Of a stretch of DNA of 5,953 bases, positions 1 to 3,981 are shown in pieces. The notes beneath the pieces were generated by a model that saw nothing but the letters and a program-made list of their open reading frames with translations, searched no databases and was not told where the DNA came from. The stretch is taken from the NCBI GenBank assembly GCA_013203755.1, contig JABMPI010000092.1:1-5953 (forward strand), written 5' to 3'. This DNA is from Bacteroidota bacterium (lineage in GTDB: Bacteria; Bacteroidota; Bacteroidia; Bacteroidales; Prolixibacteraceae). Position 1 is the first letter of the stretch. The number at the start of each line of letters is the position of its first letter. A program made the position numbers and the translations under genes.

Positions 1-2
1 GA

Positions 3-410
3 AGTGAAGAGTGGAAAAAAACGAATGAAGAACTAAAAAACTTACTTGATAAGAAAGATATAGCGGTGTTAAATGAAAAACCTGCAGAGGAGGAAAAGTC
101 CACAGAATTCACGGGTCCTACAAATATAAGCTACGAATTCTTATCGGAGCCTTTTAATCGTGTTTCCGTGAATCTTCCCATTCCGGTTTATAAATGCAGG
201 GGTTATGGAAAAGTGGAGGTGATAATTGAAGTTAACAAGCTTGGGAATGTTGTTTCGGCAAAACCAAATGTTATTGAAGCTTCAGAAGATTCTCCCTGTT
301 TTTCTAAAATTGCGGAGGAGTTTGCACTGAAGAGTATTTTCAGGGGAGATAATTCAGCCCCGGCCGATCATCGGGCAAAAATTACTTATATATTTATTTC
401 GCAGGATTAA
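3..410 (+). CDS. TonB-family C-terminal domain protein, 5'-truncated by window edge
   Basis: The frame is open from the first bases of the window to a TAA at 408-410, giving about 135 visible residues with no start. A GTG at 66 could be called as a start, but the frame continues upstream without a stop, so this is the end of a longer protein. The first ~35 residues are charged and lysine/glutamate-rich, like a linker. They are followed by a TonB C-terminal-like domain: a GYGKVEVIIEVNKLGNVVSA strand-turn-strand motif, a SPCF segment, an alpha-helix (KIAEEFALKS) and the closing strand AKITYIFI. In Bacteroidota such domains occur in TonB energy transducers that couple the inner-membrane proton gradient to outer-membrane receptors, and in many TonB-like proteins of unknown role. 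The N-terminal membrane anchor expected in this family would lie outside the window. The domain call is fairly firm, but a true energy-transducing role is not shown. Confidence 0.75.
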   Translation, partial: SEEWKKTNEELKNLLDKKDIAVLNEKPAEEEKSTEFTGPTNISYEFLSEPFNRVSVNLPIPVYKCRGYGKVEVIIEVNKLGNVVSAKPNVIEASEDSPCFSKIAEEFALKSIFRGDNSAPADHRAKITYIFISQD

Positions 411-445
411 TAGTCAACCTCTATTTATTTATATTTACTTTTTTT

Positions 446-482
446 AAAAATAGCGGTTCAGGTTAACCTCCAAACCGCTATT
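446..482 (-). terminator. Intrinsic terminator between convergent genes
   Basis: A perfect 10-bp stem is formed by AATAGCGGTT (449-458) and AACCGCTATT (473-482) around a 14-nt loop. Read on the minus strand, the stem runs directly into TTTTT, a good U-tract for ending the hchA-like transcript. Read on the plus strand, the stem is followed by only a weak T-rich stretch (TTGCTCTTAT), so it may also stop the TonB-like gene but less efficiently. The loop itself contains the 10-bp palindrome AGGTTAACCT (460-469). Confidence 0.8.
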
Positions 483-506
483 GCTCTTATGTTATTGTAA
501 GTAGAT

Positions 507-1361
507 TTACTTCAATTGTTCTAACAAAGTTTCAACTGCTAGTTTTCCTAATTCATTAGACGCTAAAGGACTTGCGCCAGTGATTAATTTTCTATCTAAA
601 CAAACGGTTTTATCTGACTTGGTATTCACAATATTCGCTCCTAAACTTTTTAGTTTTTCGCTTAAACCCCAAGGCATTTGTCCTGGCAAATATCCAATCT
701 TTGGTGTCATATTATCTACTGAATCAGGGAATACTGCCATTTTGTATCCTTCGTAAAGAAATTTCTGATTATTGAGAGTGGTTGATAAAAGTGAACCGGG
801 TCCATGGCAAAGGCTTATAGTAAATAAATCGTTTTGATGAGCCCAATTCAAAATTTCTCCAACGTTTTTGTCTTCTGGAATACCTAACATAGCACCATGT
901 CCACCAGGCACAAATACAGCGGCATAAGATGCTGACTCTGTCAATGCTGTATCAATAAAGTCTTGTAATTTTTTTGGTTGCTCAAAACTTGACTTGTATT
1001 CCTTGTAAATAGCTTTCACATATTCATCCTTTTCTGGAAAAGCCCACATTTCAAAAACAACAGGCTTTCCTGTTGGTGTGGCTATTTCAAAATCAAAACC
1101 AGCATTTTTAAAATGCAGCATAGGTAATAAAGCTTCTACCGGATGGTTTCCTGTAGAAAACAATTTACTATTCTGCATTTTTAAATTTTTTTGCTCGGTA
1201 AAAATCACCAAAATCTTCGACTTATTCCCTTTGTATTTCGTGTATGAAATATTTTCAAAATCAGTTTTATCAACTGTTCCTAACTTTAGTGCCAATTTTG
1301 AAGGGCTATAAGACCCATCAGATTCTAACTTTGGAGCTATTCCTAATATTTTTTTTAACAT
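507..1361 (-). CDS. hchA: HchA/Hsp31-type DJ-1/PfpI family protein (putative glyoxalase III / deglycase / chaperone)
   Basis: This 284-residue protein is almost exactly the length of E. coli HchA (Hsp31, 283). It matches HchA along its whole length as remembered, including KLFSTGNHP, the VFVPGGHGA loop, ISLCHGP and DRKLITG. HchA-type enzymes convert methylglyoxal to D-lactate without glutathione, and also have reported deglycase and holding-chaperone activities in the cytoplasm. The catalytic pieces are visible: Glu76 of the nucleophile-elbow region, Cys185-His186, and Asp216 in FPDSVD, equivalent to E. coli Asp214. The E. coli metal ligands His86, Glu91 and His123 align with Lys85, Asp90 and Tyr122, so that site appears lost. 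The start is ATG at 1361, with an AT-rich leader and no Shine-Dalgarno. A TACTTTTA box (1379-1386) is a possible -7 element. Hairpins on both sides suggest a single-gene transcript. The family is certain; the in vivo substrate is not. Confidence 0.92.
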   Translation of the reverse strand: MLKKILGIAPKLESDGSYSPSKLALKLGTVDKTDFENISYTKYKGNKSKILVIFTEQKNLKMQNSKLFSTGNHPVEALLPMLHFKNAGFDFEIATPTGKPVVFEMWAFPEKDEYVKAIYKEYKSSFEQPKKLQDFIDTALTESASYAAVFVPGGHGAMLGIPEDKNVGEILNWAHQNDLFTISLCHGPGSLLSTTLNNQKFLYEGYKMAVFPDSVDNMTPKIGYLPGQMPWGLSEKLKSLGANIVNTKSDKTVCLDRKLITGASPLASNELGKLAVETLLEQLK

Positions 1362-1378
1362 ATCAATATTATTAAATT

Positions 1379-1386
1379 TAAAAGTA
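1379..1386 (-). promoter_or_regulatory. Possible -7 box for the hchA-like gene
   Basis: On the minus strand this reads TACTTTTA, seven of eight positions of the Bacteroidota -7 consensus TAnnTTTG, 17 nt before the ATG at 1361. No TTG or TTTG -33 element is visible at the usual distance, so the call is weak. Confidence 0.3.
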
Positions 1387-1453
1387 GTTTTATTTTAATG
1401 TGATTAGCTTAGTTGCATCAGCGTAAAACAGATGTTTGGTAAAAAACACCCTT

Positions 1454-1465
1454 TGCAAATTTGCA
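1454..1465. promoter_or_regulatory. 12-bp perfect palindrome upstream of the hchA-like gene
   Basis: TGCAAATTTGCA is a perfect 12-bp palindrome with no spacer. It lies about 90 bp upstream of the start codon at 1361 and just beyond the terminator of the reductase gene. It could be an operator for a dimeric regulator, but no copy was seen elsewhere in the window. In AT-rich DNA a chance origin is possible. Confidence 0.3.
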
Positions 1466-1471
1466 TATTGT

Positions 1472-1506
1472 AAAAACGGTGGTTCGAGAATTGTTCCCGA
1501 ACCGCT
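1472..1506 (-). terminator. Intrinsic terminator of the reductase gene
   Basis: Read on the minus strand, the arms at 1494-1505 and 1479-1490 pair with one G-U and one mismatch around a 3-5 nt loop. They are followed by CG and then TTTTT (1476-1472). The hairpin starts about 29 nt past the stop codon at 1534. It separates the reductase transcript from the hchA-like gene. The outer arm shares the sequence GAACCGCTATTTTT, in opposite orientation, with the terminator at 446-482. Confidence 0.65.
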
Positions 1507-1533
1507 ATTTTTGTAAGCTTTTTTGTAAAGCAA

Positions 1534-2517
1534 TTATGCTATTTTAATAACAATTTTCCCTTTTGCTCTGCCCGATGCAAGGTGTGTGAATGCCTCAACA
1601 CTTTCAGAGAAGGGATAAACTTTATCAATGATTGGTTTGATTTTATCATCTTCAATCAATGATTTAATTTCACCTAAGTGTGCTCCATTTGGTTGCATAA
1701 AAATATATTTGTAAGTCGCTTCTCTGTCCTTAACTAGTTTAGTTAATTCCTCTGGCAATTTATAGTCTGCCATCCCAAACATTTTAGCACTCTCTTCATC
1801 TAAAGGACCTACAACGCTAACAACTTTTCCGCCTTTCTTAATTACCCCAAAAGCTTCCAATGTATAGTTGTTGCCAAGTGTATCAAAAACGATATCTGCG
1901 TCCTTTACGATTTTTTTATAGTCCTCTGTTTTGTAATCAATTACACGGTCAGCTCCAAGTTCTTTAACCCACTTTACATTATCGGTACTTGTGGTAGTAT
2001 ACACATAGGCTCCTTTTGCCTTGGCATACTGAATAGCGAAACTACCCACTCCACCTGAACCAGCGTGTATAAGAACTTTGTCGTTTGCCTTTATTCCGGC
2101 GTATTCTAACGATTGTAAGGCGGTAAGTCCGGCTAATGGTAAACCAGCAGCCTCTTCAAAAGTGATGTTTCCAGGTTTTTTTGATACTGCAGCACTAGTA
2201 ACCGCAACAAATTCAGCAATGCTACCCATTTGTTCCTGAGGTACTCTGGAATAAACCAGATCTCCAATTTCAAAATTGCTAACTCCAGATCCTTTTTCGA
2301 CGACTATTCCACTAACATCATATGCGAGGGTGCTCGGTAATGGAATTGGGAGCATGTCTTTAAGGTATCCCAGTACAATAAGTTTATCTATCGGATTAAT
2401 GGCTGCGGCCTTAACTTCAATAAGGACATCGTTGGCATGAACCATTGGCTTGCTGACTTCGTTAAAAGCCAAACTATCTTTAATCTCACCATATTTTACT
2501 ATCTGTAATGCTTTCAT
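1534..2517 (-). CDS. Zinc-free NADPH-dependent medium-chain reductase (enone/alkenal or quinone reductase type)
   Basis: This 327-residue protein is a medium-chain dehydrogenase/reductase. An N-terminal GroES-like domain (about 1-115; AAAINPIDK, then YDVSGIVVEKGSGV and GDLVYSRV) is followed by a Rossmann domain. The nucleotide loop is HAGSGGVGSFAIQYAK (151-166), and TTTSTDN (174-180) is at the position that usually selects NADPH. There are no cysteines, so the catalytic and structural zinc sites of alcohol dehydrogenases are absent. This places it with quinone oxidoreductases and alkenal/one reductases; remembered plant chloroplast alkenal reductase resembles it closely. Such cytosolic enzymes reduce the C=C bond of reactive enones or quinones. 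The reading frame stays open to an ATG at 2616, but the family normally begins MKA. The ATG at 2517 gives exactly that and lies ~37 nt downstream of a promoter box. The exact substrate is unknown. Confidence 0.9.
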   Translation of the reverse strand: MKALQIVKYGEIKDSLAFNEVSKPMVHANDVLIEVKAAAINPIDKLIVLGYLKDMLPIPLPSTLAYDVSGIVVEKGSGVSNFEIGDLVYSRVPQEQMGSIAEFVAVTSAAVSKKPGNITFEEAAGLPLAGLTALQSLEYAGIKANDKVLIHAGSGGVGSFAIQYAKAKGAYVYTTTSTDNVKWVKELGADRVIDYKTEDYKKIVKDADIVFDTLGNNYTLEAFGVIKKGGKVVSVVGPLDEESAKMFGMADYKLPEELTKLVKDREATYKYIFMQPNGAHLGEIKSLIEDDKIKPIIDKVYPFSESVEAFTHLASGRAKGKIVIKIA

Positions 2518-2553
2518 TTTTATATCGATTAATTTGTTTCTAATAATATGGTA

Positions 2554-2561
2554 CAAAGATA
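2554..2561 (-). promoter_or_regulatory. -7 promoter box of the reductase gene
   Basis: On the minus strand this reads TATCTTTG, a perfect match to the Bacteroidota -7 consensus TAnnTTTG. A start site a few bases downstream would leave a leader of about 30 nt before the ATG at 2517. It would also exclude the longer frame starting at 2616. A clear TTTG -33 element is not visible. The box sits in the 85-bp gap after the regulator gene, so the reductase can be transcribed independently. Confidence 0.6.
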
Positions 2562-2602
2562 AAGTTAGGGATCCGGAAAAATATTGACCTATGGTAAGAA
2601 AG

Positions 2603-3178
2603 CTATTTATTTGCAATTTTAACTCTAATACGACTCAGGCTTTCTTGTGTAATGCCCAAAAAAGAGGCGATGTGGTAGTTGGGTATTTGCCTTGCTACAT
2701 CACCGTATTGCTCCAGAAACAAATCATACCTTTCGGCAGCAGATAATTGTAACTGATTTAAAATTCTCTTTTGCAGACTTACAAAAAGGCGTTCTAAATT
2801 TCCCCTTTGAAAGGGTTCTAATTCAGGAAATCGCGTGAGCATTCCATCAAGTTCTTTAGCATTAAACTCAATGATGTTTGATTCCGTAAGACATTCTATT
2901 GTTAGCGTTGCGGGTTCATCACCGTGAATAGCGATATAATCACTTATCCAATTATCTTTAATAGCAAAATGTAAGGTGTGCTCTTTCCCGCTTTTATCAA
3001 TACAGTAAGATCTTAAACAACCACCTGTTACAAAAAATATTTTATTTACAATTTGTCCCTGACGGATTAAGATTGATCCTTTAGGGACTATTTTTTCTTT
3101 TGAAATAGAAATAAGATATTCTTCTGCTTCTAAGCTTAAGGGTATGCTGCTTTTAATTTTTTTGATTAAATCTTCCAT
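2603..3178 (-). CDS. Crp/Fnr-family transcriptional regulator
   Basis: This 191-residue protein has the usual length for the short Bacteroidota Crp/Fnr group. Residues ~5-115 form a cyclic-nucleotide-binding-type beta-barrel (VPKGSILIRQGQ, then IFFVTGGCLRSYCIDKSGKEHTLHFA). A long dimerisation helix follows (about 110-145). The C-terminal helix-turn-helix ends HIASFLGITQESLSRIRVKI (169-188). The phosphate-binding GE...RSA motif of cAMP-binding CRP is not recognisable (HGDEPATLTIECL, 85-97), so cAMP binding is doubtful. Cysteines 54, 59 and 96 lie in the sensor domain. The gene is divergent from kefF across a 196-bp region with a 19-bp dyad 38 bp before its start, so autoregulation and control of kefFC are plausible. 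It is followed after 85 bp by the reductase on the same strand, another possible target. The ligand is unknown. Confidence 0.88.
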   Translation of the reverse strand: MEDLIKKIKSSIPLSLEAEEYLISISKEKIVPKGSILIRQGQIVNKIFFVTGGCLRSYCIDKSGKEHTLHFAIKDNWISDYIAIHGDEPATLTIECLTESNIIEFNAKELDGMLTRFPELEPFQRGNLERLFVSLQKRILNQLQLSAAERYDLFLEQYGDVARQIPNYHIASFLGITQESLSRIRVKIANK

Positions 3179-3203
3179 TTGTCAATTATAGGGCTAATTA
3201 CAT

Positions 3204-3235
3204 ACAAGGTACTGCATTTGAGTTATTAACTCAAA
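3204..3235 (-). promoter_or_regulatory. Putative promoter of the Crp/Fnr regulator gene
   Basis: On the minus strand, TTTG (3235-3232) and TACCTTGT (3211-3204) are separated by 20 nt, close to the Bacteroidota pattern of a TTTG -33 element and TAnnTTTG -7 box. The -7 box deviates from consensus in its last two bases. A start a few bases downstream would give a leader of roughly 20 nt before the ATG at 3178. The -33 element is part of the dyad at 3217-3235. Confidence 0.4.
3217..3235. promoter_or_regulatory. 19-bp perfect dyad, candidate operator in the divergent control region
   Basis: TTTGAGTTA (3217-3225) and TAACTCAAA (3227-3235) are perfect 9-bp inverted arms around one central T. The site lies 38 bp before the regulator start and 139 bp before kefF. 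Its length and symmetry fit a dimeric helix-turn-helix protein. The half-sites TTGAG/CTCAA resemble, but do not match, the FNR (TTGAT-N4-ATCAA) and CRP (TGTGA-N6-TCACA) spacings. Each arm provides a TTTG that could serve as a -33 element on its own strand. Confidence 0.55.
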
Positions 3236-3236
3236 C

Positions 3237-3264
3237 TTTATCCTTAGAAAAAGACTAGCAGCAT
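3237..3264 (+). repeat. Imperfect direct repeat, copy 1
   Basis: TTTATCCTTAGAAAAA (3237-3252) differs by one base from TTTATCTTTAGAAAAA (3348-3363). Both are followed within 7-8 nt by CAGCAT (ending 3264 and 3376). The two copies are 111 bp apart. Copy 1 includes a poor -7-like box (TATCCTTA, 3239-3246), 18 nt after the TTTG of the dyad. Confidence 0.45.
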
Positions 3265-3330
3265 AGCCCCGATTGTAAAAGGGGGGTAGGTGGCACCGAT
3301 ATTCACTTTTCACTCCCTTAGTCTAAACTC

Positions 3331-3357
3331 TTTGTCATTTCAGATTGTTTATCTTTA
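3331..3357 (+). promoter_or_regulatory. Putative promoter of the kefF-kefC operon
   Basis: TATCTTTA (3350-3357) matches seven of eight positions of TAnnTTTG. TTTG at 3331-3334 could be the -33 element, although the 15-nt spacer is shorter than usual. Transcription would start near 3362-3366, leaving only about 10 nt of leader before the ATG at 3375. This supports that start over an in-frame TTG at 3345. Confidence 0.45.
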
Positions 3358-3376
3358 GAAAAAAATCAATCAGCAT
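3348..3376 (+). repeat. Imperfect direct repeat, copy 2 (overlaps kefF promoter and start codon)
   Basis: This copy carries the kefF -7 box and ends within the kefF ATG. It pairs with 3237-3264, sharing 15 of the first 16 bases and a terminal CAGCAT. The resemblance suggests that the promoter segment was duplicated, or that both copies hold the same binding site. Confidence 0.45.
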
Positions 3377-3968
3377 GAAAAAAATTCTTGTTTTGTTTGC
3401 GCATCCTGCATTTCAAAAATCCAGAATAAATAAAATCCTTATTCAAGATATCGATGCTATGGAAGGCATCACCTTTCACGATCTCTACCAGGCTTATCCG
3501 GAAATGGATATTGATGTAAAATCTGAACAACAACTGATTGAAGAACATGATGTTATCATCTTTCACCATCCTTTTTATTGGTACAGCGCGCCAGCCATAT
3601 TGAAAGAGTGGCAAGATTTGGTTTTACAGCATGGGTGGGCCTATGGAAGTCATGGAGAATCTTTAAAAGACAAAATGTTTTTACAGGTATTGACCGCGGG
3701 TGGAGAACAGAAAGCCTATTGTAAAAAGGGATATAACCGTTTTACCATTCGGCAATTGTTGACACCGTTTGAGCAAACGGCTAATTTGTGTAAAATGATA
3801 TACCTACCGCCATTTGTTGTACATGGCACACATTCAATTAGCAAAGAAGAGGTGCTAAAACATCGAAACAATTATATGGATTTACTTAGCGGGTTGCGTG
3901 ATGAGAAAATTAATATAGATGATTTGATGACAAAGGAATATTTTAATGAATTTTTTTTAAGTAAATAA
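3375..3968 (+). CDS. kefF: KefF-like NAD(P)H:quinone oxidoreductase, ancillary flavoprotein of Kef
   Basis: This 197-residue protein has a flavodoxin-like fold of the Kef ancillary/NQO1 family and aligns throughout with E. coli KefF (176 residues, from memory). Visible motifs are LFAHP (7-11), DLYQAYPEMDID (36-47), HPFYWYSAPAILKEW (65-79), HGWAYG (86-91), TAGGE (107-111) and YLPPFVVHGTH (143-153). The region round 65-110 supplies the FMN pocket. KefF binds the cytoplasmic domain of KefC, is needed for full K+ efflux in E. coli, and also reduces quinones. The C-terminus carries about 23 extra charged residues (RDEKINIDDL...) absent from E. coli KefF. The ATG at 3375 is chosen because MKKILVLFAHP is the canonical beginning and the promoter box lies just upstream. 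The stop is 13 bases before the kefC start, the same gene order as in E. coli. Confidence 0.9.
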   Translation: MKKILVLFAHPAFQKSRINKILIQDIDAMEGITFHDLYQAYPEMDIDVKSEQQLIEEHDVIIFHHPFYWYSAPAILKEWQDLVLQHGWAYGSHGESLKDKMFLQVLTAGGEQKAYCKKGYNRFTIRQLLTPFEQTANLCKMIYLPPFVVHGTHSISKEEVLKHRNNYMDLLSGLRDEKINIDDLMTKEYFNEFFLSK

Positions 3969-3974
3969 GAGGAG
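3967..3974 (+). promoter_or_regulatory. Strong Shine-Dalgarno for kefC overlapping the kefF stop
   Basis: AAGAGGAG ends 7 nt before the kefC ATG at 3982 and overlaps the last two bases of the kefF stop codon. A purine-rich site this good is unusual here, where the other leaders show none. It suggests that kefC translation is started or re-started internally, keeping output linked to kefF. Confidence 0.7.
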
Positions 3975-3981
3975 CAAAATT

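Noticed and set aside
66..410. GTG at 66 as the start of a complete 114-residue gene
   Set aside because: The frame is open to the left edge with protein-like composition, and the family needs an N-terminal anchor. A truncated gene is the better reading.
1078..1311. Plus-strand open frame of 77 codons
   Set aside because: It lies entirely antisense inside the well-supported hchA-like gene and shows no recognisable domain.
2518..2616. 33-residue N-terminal extension of the reductase starting at ATG 2616
   Set aside because: It overlaps the end of the regulator gene, crosses a consensus -7 box at 2554-2561, and precedes the canonical MKA start of the family at 2517.
3267..3297. CCCC/GGGG pairing and GGTGGCACC in the divergent control region as a riboswitch or terminator
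   Set aside because: The stems are only 4 bp, no T-tract follows, and no known riboswitch pattern is recognisable.
3345..3374. 10-residue extension of KefF from a TTG at 3345
   Set aside because: It spans the putative -7 box, and the family begins at MKKILVLFAHP (ATG 3375).
3366..3614. Minus-strand open frame of 82 codons opposite kefF
   Set aside because: It is antisense to a clear KefF homologue and has no independent support.
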